From: Edaphochlamys debaryana
Taxonomy: Eukaryota; Chlorophyta; Chlorophyceae; Chlamydomonadales
Assembly (NCBI GenBank): GCA_016858145.1
Contig: JAEHOE010000021.1
Coordinates: 434,001-498,000 of the forward strand
Direction: 5' to 3'
DNA: 64,000 nt
The notes beneath the pieces were generated by a model. The model was not told where the DNA came from. It saw nothing but the letters and a program-made list of their open reading frames with translations, and did not search any database. Each line of letters starts with the position of its first letter. Position 1 is the first letter of the stretch. Position numbers and translations under genes: made by a program. Below are positions 11,501 to 22,392 of this stretch, in pieces.

Positions 11501-14500
11501 AGGGAGAGCACGCGAGTGCAGAGCAATCTCCACGTGGCGGAGCGGAGGGTGCAAAGAGGTGATAAGTACGGCCGTGAGTGCAGGTTCAAGGACACATTCC
11601 GTGAGCGGGAGGGGCGTAGGAAGAGAGTGTCCACCCCATGGCGTAACGAGTAGCGTTTGCTCTCCGCCACGCCACGTCCCCCTTCCCCCCCAGGACACGC
11701 TGGACGAGACCTCGGAGCTCACGGACGCCCTGCGCACCTCGGTAGGGGGGGAGGCAGAGGGGAGAGGTAGAGGAGGAGGGGAGCGGTATGGGGGGGAGAG
11801 ACGGGACGCCGGGAGGGGAGGGAGAAGGGAGGGGAGGGAGGGTGAGGGGAGAGACGGAGGTGGGCGTGGGCTATGGCGCCAGAGTAGGTTTAGGGCGGTG
11901 GAGGGTAGCGCAGTCGGACCGGGGAGGGGGAGGGGGGGGAAGGTGGGCGTCGCAACCGGTAACGGAGGGCCTTGGACCATCCCCACCCCGCCTCGCCTCC
12001 CCTTCCCGTCCCCCCCCCAGGTCATCCTGGCCCGCGAGTACCTGAAGGACGTTGTCATCGCCCCGGAGCAGGTGGGGGGGGGCGATGGCAAGAGAGGGCG
12101 GGAGGGGGCAGTGGCGGGGTCCTGGGGTCTGGCAAGTGCATGCAAGGTCGGTTGCTGGGGGTGAGGTGACGCGGCAGATAACACGTCCCGCCAACTCCCC
12201 ATGCAGGTGCATGTATCTTTTTAGCCAGCCCCATCTTCCCTATCATATCACCTCCCTTCCCCCGCTTGAATCTTCCTGCTGCCGCTCCCCTCCTGTCCCC
12301 ACACACCCCTCTCCCACCTGCCCATCCTCTTTCCCCCGGACGCTTCCATCCCTTAGACTCTGCCTCCCCCCCTTGTCCCGCCCCCACTCCCACCCACCCC
12401 CCTCACCCCCTGCAGGTTACCTACATGTGACGCCTGGCAAGTATAGTTGTCCCATGTGCTGTTTTGAGCCACCCCCATCAACACACGCGCCCTCCCCCCC
12501 ATTGAATCTCACCCCCTGCAGGTTACCTACCTGGTGGAGGAGGCGCGCCGCGGCGGCGTGCAGGGCCACCGCGCGGAGCTGTACGCGGTCAAGGTGGGTG
12601 TGTGTGTGGGGGGGGGGAGTGGGGGCTGGACAAGGGGGGGAGGCAGAAGTCTAAGGGATGAGGGATGGAAGCGTCCGGGGGGAAGAGGATGGGCGGGTGG
12701 GAGAGGGGTGTGAAGGGACAGGTGGGGAGCGGCCCAGGGGGCGTGGCGTGGATCGAGGGGACGGCCGGTGAGAGGGCGAATCGGTGAGGGGGAGACGGGG
12801 AGGTGGCGTGTGATGGGGGCCTGGAGTGAGTGGGATATGACAGTGCGGCAAGTATCCGCACGCGACCGCGCCGCCCTCACGCATCCCCTCGCACACACAC
12901 CCTCCACCACCACCACCACCCACCCCCAGGTCGCCAAGGCCTGCGCCGCGCTCGAGGGGCGCGAGAAGGTGAACAAGGACGACCTGCGCCAGGCCGTGAC
13001 GCTGGTCATCCTGCCCAGGTGCGGGGGAGGAGGGGAAAGGGGGGGAAAAGAGGGGGTTGGAGCGTGTGCGTGTGGGTGTGCGTGTCTTCAGCGTTACGAC
13101 GTGGTGGCGCGTGGTGCGGAATTGGTCAAGGGAATTGGTCACTCAAGCCTTGAGCCGAGGATGCTGACAGCCGCCACCAACCGCCGCCTCGCCCTCTCCG
13201 CCCCCCCAGGGCCACCATTCTGGACCAGCCCCCGCCGGAGGAGCAGCCCCCGCCGCCCCCCCCCGCCCCCGCCCCCGCCGCCGGAGGTGAGCCCCGGGGA
13301 GCCCTGGATGGGTCTCGATGGATGAGGACCCATGGGCTGCAATAGGCTGCTGCAGTTCTGGACCAGGACGAGGACCAGGGGGTATCCCGTATCTCCTGCC
13401 GGGACCCCCCCTGATTCTTCCTCCTTCCCCTGATCTTTTGACCCCATCCTCACCTCCCTCGTGCCTCAAATCCCTCCTTAAACCCACCCCCACCACCACC
13501 TTGTAGAACAACCTGGACCAGGACGAGGACCAGGAGGAGGAGGAGAAGGACGAGGAGAAGGAGGACGAGAACGACAAGCAGGTGGGTGTGTGTGGGGGGG
13601 GGGTAGGGGGGAAGGAAAGGAGTGGCCGTGAACTGTGCTGGAGGGGCCGAGGCGTGAAGGGGAGCGGAAGGGGGGGAGTCGAAGGGAGGGGAGTACTTCA
13701 GCGCGCGGGGAGGGGGGCTGGAGAGGGCTCGCTGGGCAAGCGGCGACGGGCCAGGTTTGGTGGTTCGGGATTCGGGGATTTGCGAGGAACAAAGGGCGCA
13801 GCTTTGTCCGGCGCAGTGTGAGAAGGCCAGGGGCGCTGCGCTCGCACGGGGCCCGCCCTCTGGCGCTATCGGTCGCTGACACCTTGGCGCTCCCCCCTTC
13901 CCCCCCCCCCTCCCCCCCGGACAGGACGAGCCCGAGATCCCCCAGGAGTTCATGTTTGAGTCGGAGGGCGTCATCATGGACCCCTCGATCCTCATGTTTG
14001 CGCAGCAGCAGCAGCGCGCGCAGGGCCGCAGCGGCCGCGCCAAGACGCTCATCTTCTCGGACGACCGCGGGCGGTGAGCGAGGGAGGGGGGAAAGGACGG
14101 GGACGGGAACGAAGGGAAAGGGGCGTGGGTGTGTATGGGTGGCGGCGCGCCGGGGCCGGAGGGTGTCCAAGAGGGTGCGCTCATCTTCTCGGACGACCGC
14201 GGGCGGTGGGTTCTTGGGGGTACGGGGAGGTGCGGGGAGGGGGAAAGAAGGCACGGGAACGGGGCACGGGGAAGGGATACTGCTTATCTCACCTCGCCCC
14301 CCTCCCCCCCTCCCCCCGCCCTGTCAGGTACATCAAGCCCATGCTGCCCAAGGGCGACAAGGTCAAGCGCCTGGCGGTGGATGCCACCCTGCGCGCGGCG
14401 GCGCCCTACCAGAAGGTACGCGGGGGGGGGGGGGGCTGATGTAGGGGGGGACGTAATGTGGAAGGGGGAGGGCGGCAGCGAGAGGGGGATTGAAGTCAGG

Positions 14501-16576
14501 GTTTGAAGTAGCAGAAGACGGCAGTGCAGGCAGCGGTGCACGCAACGGCGAAGCAGACATGGCTTCACACTGTTGCCACCCTGTCACCTGCTTGGCGCCA
14601 ACGTCCCCTCCCCCTAACCCCCCCTCTCCCTCTTCCCACCCCCCCCAGATCCGGCGGCAGCAGGCCATCTCGGAGGGCAAGGTGCAGCGCAAGGTGTACG
14701 TGGACAAGCCCGACATGCGCAGCAAGAAGCTGGCGCGCAAGGTGGGTTGGTTGGGCGGTTGGTGGTTGGTGGTTGGGGTGGTTGGTCAGTTAATTGGTCG
14801 GTTGGTTAGCGGTTTGGTCCCCCCCTCAACCCCCCCGCTCCCCCGCTCTGCGCCGCCAGAGCACGCCCCTCCGCCTCCTGTCCCTGTCCCGCCTCACCCC
14901 CCCATCCTCCCCCCCTTCCCCCCATCCCCCTCCCCCCCTTCCCCCCCTCCCCCCCCCAGGCCGGTGCGCTGGTGGTGTTTGTGGTGGACGCCTCGGGCTC
15001 CATGGCGCTCAACCGCATGAGCGCAGCCAAGGGCGCCTGCATGCGCCTGCTGGCCGAGTCGTACACCAGCCGTGACCAGGTGTGTGTGTGTGGGGGGGGG
15101 AGCCAAGGGGGGGGGGGGGGGCAGGTGCTGTGGGATGCGTGGGTGCGATACGTATGAGAGGGCGTGCGGAGGGGCTGGAGAGGGGTGCAGTCGCTTGAGT
15201 CTGGGGAGGCGGGGCGGAGTATGGACGCACAGCACCTGGAAACTGATCAGCGGTCCTGACCTCGAGCCCCAACTCACCTCCTCCCTCACCTCGTCGGCGC
15301 GATCCCGCTCAGCAACAAGCACCCTCACCTCCCCCCTCACCTCCCCTCTCGCCTCCCCCCTCACCTCTCCCCCCTCACCTCTCCCCCACTCCTTTCTCCC
15401 CCCCTCTTCCCAGGTCTGCCTGATTCCCTTCTACGGCGACAAGGCCGAGGTACTGCTTCCCCCCTCCAAGTCCATCGCCATGGCCCGCCGCCGCCTGGAC
15501 TCGCTGCCCTGCGGCGGCGGCTCGCCGCTGGCGCACGGCCTCAGCACGGCGTGCCGCGTGGCCATGCAGGTGGGGGGCAGGGCGGGGAGGGGAGGGGGAG
15601 GGGGGTGGGAGGGGAGGGGGGGAGGGATGCGGAGCAGGGGAATGGGCGATCTTTGGAAGAGCGAAGGGCGATGGGCTCGGGTTTGCGCGCGCGGGCCGGG
15701 GTGCGGAGCGGGTCCTCTTGCCTTTCCAGCCCCCCTGACGCTACCCCCCTCCGCTCCCCCTTCAAACACCCTCTCCTCCCCCCCCCCAGGCCCAGCAGGC
15801 GGGCGAGGTGGGGCGCGTCATGATGGTGCTCATCACGGACGGCCGCGCCAACGTGTCCCTGGCCAAGTCCAACGAGGACCCCGAGGCCTGCAAGCCGGAC
15901 GCTCCCAAGCCCTCGGCGGACCTGCTCAAGGTGGGGGGGGGGGGGGGGTCGGGGGGGGGGCAGAGGGGGGCTGGAAGGCGGGGAGAGGAGTGCGGCAAAG
16001 GGCAGGCAGTGGGAAAGGCTAGGGGGGCCCGGCTACCGACTACCACGCCCCAAAACCTCACCCCCAAACCAAACCCACCCACCCCGCCCCCCCCCCAGGA
16101 CGAGGTCCGCGACATGGCCAAGAAGGTGGGCGGCGCCGGCATCAACCTGCTGGTCATCGACACGGAGAACAAGTTCGTGTCGACGGGCTTTGCGGAGGAG
16201 ATCGCCAAGGCCGGGCAGGTGGGAGGCCGTGGAGTTTTGGGGGGCGGGGGTGGGGGGGTAGGGGGGGGGGGATGGTGTCGTCGAGGCTGGGCAGGGGGGG
16301 CGGCTGGCTTTGATGGCGGGGGGGAGAGGAGCAGGGGGGAGGCGCCAGGGAGGAGTGGTTGTCATCGTGCGCGTGGCCTCCGCGGCTCCGCACCCGGCCC
16401 CTGACCTCGCTCTTCCCAACCTACCCATCCCCGCCGCTCCGCAACCAACACCCCCTCCCCCTCCCCCCACCCCCCACCACCACCACCAGGGCAAGTACTA
16501 CTACCTGCCCAACGCCTCGGACGCCGCCATCGCCGCCGCCGCGTCCACCGCCATGGCCGCCGCCAAGGCCGGCTAA
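8591..16576 (+). CDS. CHLD: Magnesium chelatase subunit D, chloroplast precursor
   Basis: Subunit D of Mg-chelatase, which with CHLI and CHLH inserts Mg2+ into protoporphyrin IX in the plastid, the first committed step of chlorophyll synthesis. About 22 exons: 8591-8777, 9094-9374, 9637-9768, 10331-10386, 10701-10811, 10972-11074, 11338-11397, 11694-11741, 12021-12071, 12522-12593, 12930-13018, 13210-13286, 13356-13381, 13507-13581, 13925-14073, 14328-14415, 14649-14741, 14960-15079, 15414-15569, 15790-15930, 16099-16218 and 16490-16576, about 773 residues, close to other algal CHLDs. The first roughly 60 residues are Ser/Arg/Ala-rich, like a transit peptide. The AAA+ domain has a degenerate Walker A (GRRGTAKS, 117-124) and Walker B ([10 protein letters not shown]). 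A Pro-rich run and an acidic linker (NNLDQDEDQ) follow, then a C-terminal integrin-I/VWA domain with MIDAS DASGS (576-580) and ITDGRAN. The 26-base exon at 13356 is my inference; without it the phase across exons 12-13 fails. Confidence 0.96.
12400..12535 (+). repeat. Duplicated acceptor of CHLD exon 10
   Basis: The block ACCCCCTGCAGGTTACCTAC appears at about 12411-12424 and at the true exon 10 start (AG at 12520-12521). The upstream copy runs into an ATG.TGA context and not into CHLD coding sequence, so it is a decoy acceptor about 100 bases early. Confidence 0.85.
13356..13535 (+). repeat. Tandem copy of start of CHLD acidic-linker exon (microexon)
   Basis: Exon 14 in my list (13507-13581) contains CTGGACCAGGACGAGGACC. 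The same 22 bases occur about 155 bases upstream, behind an acceptor-like TGCAG (13351-13355) and before GTATCC. Read as an exon (13356-13381) this copy is exactly what restores the frame between the exons at 13210-13286 and 13507-13581, adding VLDQDEDQG. Confidence 0.75.
14046..14210 (+). repeat. Copy of CHLD exon 15 end plus donor inside following intron
   Basis: The last part of the exon at 13925-14073, including the donor (CTCATCTTCTCGGACGACCG, then CGGGCGGTG), is repeated without mismatch over about 29 bases at about 14180-14208. This offers a second donor about 132 bases downstream. Confidence 0.9.
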
Positions 16577-17319
16577 GCGCCTCCCCTGGGAGGGGCCGCA
16601 GAGGAGGGGCCCAAGCCGAGGCCGGCTGAGCGCCGGGGCGGGGCCCTCGCCGCTCTCGTTTTCCAGAAGTGGGGGCGGGGGCGCCGGCCCTTCTGGCGCG
16701 GGCGGCAGGAGCGGGCAGACGGGGTTGGGAAGGGTAGGGGGGGCGGAGGCTTGGGAGACGGGGGCTGGACATGGGGGGGACCCAAGACCCAAGACCAGGG
16801 GTGGGGATGGGGGGGAAGGGCGCCGCCAGGCGCTGGACCCATCACATTGGCAGTCGTAGCTGACCGGGCTCGGCATGGTTAGCGGCGGAGGCCGACAGGT
16901 TTCATTACCCAGAGGACAGGAGGACAGGGTGTGGTGTGGCACAGGATGCGAGTGGGCTGTGGCTACGACGCGCGTGTACGTACGGTTCGGCGGGTGGGGC
17001 GGAAGGGCGCCCCACTGAGGCGGCAAGCAGCTGGGGATGACACGGTGTCTTCCAGCGCGGACAGATCCAACTCGGAAAGGAGGTTTTGAAGGTTCGGGAG
17101 GCGCGTGCATGAGATGGTGTGTGATGGGTGCGGCGGATACGCGGAGGCAGGACAGACCCTCGGCGGGGCGCGGTGGTGAGGGTGTGAGGCGGAGCCGAGT
17201 GGGGATACGGAGCGACGCGAGGTGAGGCGAGCTGGGCGTGTGTCACGCGCGTAGTGTGCGGGGAGGCGGGAGCTGGCCTGGGCTGCAGGAGGAGGGCGGC
17301 ACGCGCCGCTTTCTTTGTT

Positions 17320-17324
17320 TGTAA
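17320..17324 (+). terminator. Candidate CHLD poly(A) signal TGTAA
   Basis: TGTAA about 745 bases after the CHLD stop, in a locally T-rich spot (TTTGTTTGTAACG). The position fits a green-algal 3' UTR, but the motif alone is weak. Confidence 0.4.
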
Positions 17325-18228
17325 CGCTGTGACTCTGAAACGAACGTCCCTGGGTTGTGAGCTTGGGACGCAAGCTACGCGACGCAGATCTCGTCGGGAT
17401 TTAGCCTGGATGGGAAGAGGCTATGCCGTAGCCTGGATGGGGAAGCCTTACCGGCCGCCGGATGGCAGGGACACATCTATTGGCAGGGAGGGTTATGCTG
17501 TCATGACAAAGGTGCACGTGTTCCCCGGTAGGCCCTTTCCGGCTGTTCGGCGGTGTTGCTCTGCTCCGTCATTCGCCCCGGCTGAGGCCCTCAGCGCGTG
17601 CATGCAATGGCTGGGAGCCTGGGACCCGGCATGGTCACCCCTCACTCAGCAGGAGTTACAATGTATGGCCCGAATACGGGACTCGCTGTTTGCGCAGCGC
17701 TGAGCGCTCCCGCCCTCCTGCTCGTCCCTAGCTCGTGCGGCCCAACCAACCACACGCAAATGGACCCCCGAGTCGGGCTGCCTAACTCAGCCTCCGTCGC
17801 CTGCCTCCACCACCTGTCGCCGCCACCACCGGCGGCACACATCGGCCCAACACGATGAAACTATGAACACTAGTCCATGGGAAGAATGAAGTGTTGCAGC
17901 TTGGCCCCTCCTGCGGCGGATGAACTCCGCACTAACACACACCTTGGAACCTCCTGCTGCTATGTACAATCAAGCCAGGCCTGGACGGCGCATCTAAGAG
18001 AGATCTGTACGCAAAGGAACATGCCCGGGGGCCGCGGACATCTACAGTACACAGCCAAAGCCCAGGAGCACACACACACACCGGTCGAACACGCACGATG
18101 TCCGTGCTCTACAGTACACCGCTGCTGGGTTTGAGTCGAGCGTAAGGACAGAGCCCACGCAGAACTGACGAAGATGCAGAAACAACAGGAGAGGAGCCCG
18201 CACACAGATGCACGTGCGGTGCAGAACG

Positions 18229-18355
18229 GATGGAGCGAGATGCCCCAGATGCGAATGCGTCATGATCATGATGCATGATAAATAACAGCGTAGTGAAATC
18301 TACTGGAGATGCGCCAGATGTGAATGCGAAATGATCCTGAGGCAGGATTGATCAC
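18229..18355. repeat. Imperfect tandem duplication, ~70-base period
   Basis: Two similar blocks share the words GGAG.GAGATGC, CCAGATG.GAATGCG and ATGATC, at about 18229-18282 and 18302-18355, downstream of the minus-strand 218-residue gene. The function is unknown; it may lie in that gene's 3' UTR. Confidence 0.55.
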
Positions 18356-18394
18356 CAGGCGAATAGACAGCCTGAGAAAACGTCAAGATTGAAT

Positions 18395-19410
18395 CTACTT
18401 GTGCGGGTCGGTCCACGGGTAGTTGTAGGACCCCACGAAGTCCCACCACGCCCCCTTTTGTACCTCGAAGTCACCGCACGAGAGCGACTGGAGCTTGATC
18501 AGGCGCGCGCCACCCACGCCCACTGTGTTGGTCACGTAGCACTTGCGGATGGCGATCTTGCGGCGCGGGCTGTAACGGCGAACGCCCCCCTTGATGATGC
18601 CCTCGGCCCGGTCCAGCACCATCTTCACCGCGGCGTCGAGCGCGCTCTTAAAGCAGCCGTCCATGACCATTTCGACGATGAAGTGGATGAAGAACGAGAC
18701 GGCCTGGTCGATGATGCTGGAGCCCGCCTCGGCCAAGAGGCCCAGGCCCTCGGCCCATCCATCGATCAGGTAACCGCCGAACGCCCTGAAGGCCAGGCGC
18801 AGCACGTTGAGCGTCACGAACACCTGTGAGCACCGGCGGGCGGGGAGGCGGTGCATTCGTGTGTGGTTGCTGAGGACAACGCCCGCCCGGACGTAGTGCC
18901 CGGGTTCGGGTGGCGTGCGGTCGGGACGGCGGGGCTGAGCGCGGCGTGGCGGGGCGTAGTAGGGCAAAGTTAGGCGGGTAGGCACCTAGTAAGCAGCTAG
19001 CCAGGCCCATGGCTACGCAGTTCCTCAAGGACGCAGTGGCGCCGTCCGCGCTCATGTATCCCCGGGAATGAAACGGCCAGTGCAGCGTGCGCAAACGCGG
19101 ACGCAACATGCCATGTCATGCCAGGCGCGGGCGTGCTCACGCGCTAACGCCTGCCCAGCCGACTGTGTCCCGTAAAGCTCACCTGGCCCAGGATGTGGAG
19201 GATGCAGCTGTCAATCGCCTCGTCGCCGGTGCCCTCCCACGCGAAGACGTCCGCGGAGCCATAGCCCATAAACACCCAGTCATCCTGCCCGGGCTTGAGG
19301 CGGATTAACGCCCGAAAGAACGCTGTCGGGAAAGGCGTCAGCCAGTAGCCAATCACCAGAACAAAGATGGGTTTGCGAGTCTTGTTAACAAAGTGAGCGC
19401 CGCCCAACAT
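18395..19410 (-). CDS. Unrecognised 218-residue protein, two exons
   Basis: I do not recognise this family. On the minus strand, exon 1 (19410 to 19183) and exon 2 (18823 to 18395, TAG) join in phase 0 through a clean GTGAGC donor and CACAG acceptor, giving 218 residues. Exon 1 has a hydrophobic stretch (IFVLVIGYWLTPFPTAFF, about residues 15-32) and an aromatic, acidic part (DDWVFMGYGSADVFAWEG). Exon 2 has amphipathic helical segments (IDQAVSFFIHFIVEMVMDGC), a basic stretch (RYSPRRKIAIRKCYV) and ends WWDFVGSYNYPWTDPHK. The amino-acid mix is balanced, unlike the low-complexity shadow frames elsewhere, which argues that it is real. The ATG at 19410 is the first plausible start, but an upstream exon cannot be excluded. 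It may be membrane-associated; no function is assigned. Confidence 0.7.
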
Positions 19411-22392
19411 TTTCAGCGGCTTGTAAGCTTGTGTGGTGTGGCAGCGACACAACGCGGCCGCGGGTGAAGGGCAAACGGGTACGCGGGTACGCGGCGAGTC
19501 GTACGAGACCGACCGCCTGACAGCGCCTGACAGCCGACGACTGCCCGCCCTGACACTACTAGAGCCCGCTGGATTGCTTGTACCGTGATGAAGATAAACG
19601 GTAGCCCTATTCCGCAATTCGCAGCAAGGGTCGCCGCGAATGCCGGAAGCTATGTCGGAGTCCACGGACGCACACACCACGCACGCACGCGCGATTCTGT
19701 TGCTTATCATCATATGAAGCTCAGGCTGATGACAGAAACGGTGTTGTTGCGACTGTTCCACCCTTTCGGAATCGCCGTTGGAGGACATGTCGGCAAGACC
19801 TGGAGCTGAGGCTGCTCCATCCTGGTGGGCACGGTTGGACTGACGGGTTCGGCTGTCGTAGGGAGACAGTGTGCGTGGTTTACTTTTGGCAGGGCGCGAG
19901 GAGGTCAAGGTCGCGCATGTCACGGGTGCCAGCGCCTGTCCTCCGCCCCCGCATCCCTTCGCACGCGTGTCCCACTGCCCAAACACCTGCAGGGCTCCAT
20001 CCTCGGCGTGGCTGCGGCCCCCCTCTCTGCTGCTGATAATTCTCGGTTGCCGGCTCGCGCTTCGGATGTCGCGCGTGCTCACCGCATTGGAGCGCCCCCC
20101 TACGTGCACTTGTGCTCACCCATGGGGGCCGTGCCTTCTAGGGGCGGGTGACCTGTTGCCCTCAATGTTTCATACCTCCATGGAAGCGCTTGTGCTTTCC
20201 CCCTCGGCCCCCCTAACTTTCAGGCGCCGTCACCTGTACCTTGAGGGCTTCAAAGGCTTTAAAACCACCTGTCCAAGCAACCCGTGCGGACTGCTCCTTC
20301 CTTCCCCGCAAGCCCCAGGTCACAACCCCAAGCCTGACCCGTGCATGCATCGCTCTCACCGCCAGAAGGCTTGGCTCAGGCTCGACTTGCCCTCCTTATG
20401 CAGCGGAAGGTTGGGTGGGCCATGTCTGTAGATTGCGGGCCGCACGGGGGATACGACGGGTAGGCGCTTTGCCCACCATGCGACAACCCCACAAACGGTC
20501 TTACCAACGCTCGTAGCGTCTGTGGGGGGGGGGGGGCGCGGCAAGGGGTCCCTTGAACCCTCCCCTCTTCCTGGGAACCGGCGCGCCTCAATCGATTGAG
20601 CTTGCTGCCTGCGCTTCTGTGGCCATGCCGGCCTGCCCCAGAGCAAGCCCCTCCCTGCCGACACCAGGGCCTCCTCAACGCCGGCACACGGGCATTCATC
20701 TTCCCTGCCGGCGGGCCTAGCCCTTGCGGCCCGGGGTTGAATGGCGCTGAGGGATGGGGGACCTTGTCCTGTTCATAGAATGAGGTGATGCCTGGCGGGG
20801 GCTGAAAGGGGTACCAGTGCGCGTGTGAGCTGTGCATCGGATGCATGCGTCAGCGCTGCAACACGTCAGAAGAGCGCAGGATAACCTAGAGCATGGGAAG
20901 TTCCTCCCCACCTCGGCAGGCCTCCACTCTTGCCCGCGCATCCCCAACTCCCTCCCGTACCGCATCCTTATTAACAAAGGCTGCCGGGGGCGGCGACCGT
21001 GTGTTCGCAATCTTCGCACCCAGAACCCCCCCAAAAAACGCCTGGCGCCTCCGTCGACTACAGGATGACCTGCGTCTTATCGCCCCTTGGCGCGAAACAC
21101 TGGTCACCAGTCACCAGCTAGCGTACGCCCCATCTCCTCACCCCGGCCCCCCACAGGCCGCCAGAAGTGTTCTTCAAAGAGGGCTAGGCAGACACGGAGG
21201 GGGGTCTGAGGTGCGGGTTGGGCCACGGCACAAGGCACGGTTCCGGGTTCGTGGAGGCCCATCTGGACGTGTGTGGACTGCGGAGGGCCCGGCGCCTGTA
21301 GGTATGGCGCGCCCTCAGCCTTACTTGCTATGGCCCTAACACTACGGGCCCTGCAAAGGGAAGGGACATGATCCAGGGCGAACTCCAAGAGGAGGTGGTG
21401 CAACATGTGTGGACCGCTGGACTGACCGTGCGTGCTGAACCCGGTCCGACAACGCAACACGGATGTGTCCCAGCCAGCCCCACTGCCGCCGACTGCAGTG
21501 AAGGCGAAGGTGGGTCCGGGCGTGTGGGCGGGTTGGGAGGGCCAGCCAGCGACCGTTGTCCCTTGTCCGTACCCATGTGGCCGTCCGTGTGTACATGCAC
21601 TCACTGCCGGGCAGGATAGGGCTAGCCTGGACGCTCGGCTCGACCCGGATCGCCCGCCCCCCCTCCAACCCCCCGTCCACCCCTTCCACTTGACCTGGAG
21701 TCAAGAGCCTGGCCCCACAACCCCGCCCCAAGCCCAGAAGTCAAGAGCACGTCCCCTGACTCCCCACAGAGGAAGACCTGACCTGCGCACACCCAGTTGG
21801 CCCGAGCTCCGGCACAGTGTTTCAGAGGCAGAGGGCAGGCCCTGGGCTGCCAGCAGGGGCCCTGGCCCCGCCGAGGGTGGAGCAGCGCTTCCACCAATGA
21901 AGGCCCTTCAACCTGCCACGCTTCTGGCCGTATACAGACCAGTGAAGGGCGGGAGGCCAGATCAGGGCGAGAGAGGCGTCAGGATTGCTCGAAGGCGCAT
22001 GCCAGCGAGGCGACGCAGGCAGAGCCACCAGCACCGACCAGCACACCCCCAACTGAAGCCGCCGTAGAATGGTCTAGGTATGGGCGAAAGGGCCGGAGCG
22101 AAGCCTGCGTGTAGTTAGCTGGCGGGTTGTAGATCAGGGGCAGGGGCAGGTGAGAAGCTGAGGTAGGAGACAAAACCCTCCAAACCCCTCCAAAGAGCCA
22201 GGGGGAGGGATGGGGGCCGATGGGGGCCAAGGCGGGCCTGGGCGGGCCACTGCATTGGTGCAACCCGTTGCGGCCCCGTGCAGAGCCCGAAACCCAACGC
22301 CCAACCCTCTGCGCAGTCGTCCTTATATTCAGGCTCTGAGCACTATTCAGTGTCTCTACTTGACACTTTCAGGCTTGTACAGCCTTCAATCG
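19411..22392. other. Intergenic stretch with dispersed repeat
   Basis: I see no supportable gene in about 3 kb. Open frames here are Pro/Arg/Ala-rich and lack splice-consistent domains. Part of it (about 21518-21590) resembles 25322-25396. Confidence 0.45.
21518..21592 (+). repeat. Dispersed repeat, copy A
   Basis: The segment containing GGGCGTGTGGGCGGGTTGGG, then GCGACCGTTGTCC and CATGTGGCC.TCCGTG, is shared with 25322-25396, with small insertions. A weaker shared stretch (GGCACGGTT...GGCCCATC) lies about 280 bases upstream of copy A and about 70 bases upstream of copy B. Confidence 0.65.

Larger units (their letters stand above)
16577..18394. other. CHLD 3' UTR, then intergenic stretch
   Basis: No gene is supported. 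The stretch includes a candidate CHLD poly(A) signal at 17320 and a short imperfect tandem duplication at 18229-18355. It is also the 3' side of the unrecognised minus-strand gene. Confidence 0.5.

Noticed and set aside
10952..12202. 416-codon minus-strand frame within CHLD
   Set aside because: It spans CHLD exons and introns antisense and is Pro/Ser low complexity; the plus-strand exons are conserved CHLD.
19411..22209. Several 100-300 codon frames on both strands between the unknown gene and the ankyrin-like gene
   Set aside because: Arg/Pro/Ala-rich, overlapping on all frames, no splice-consistent or domain-like content.
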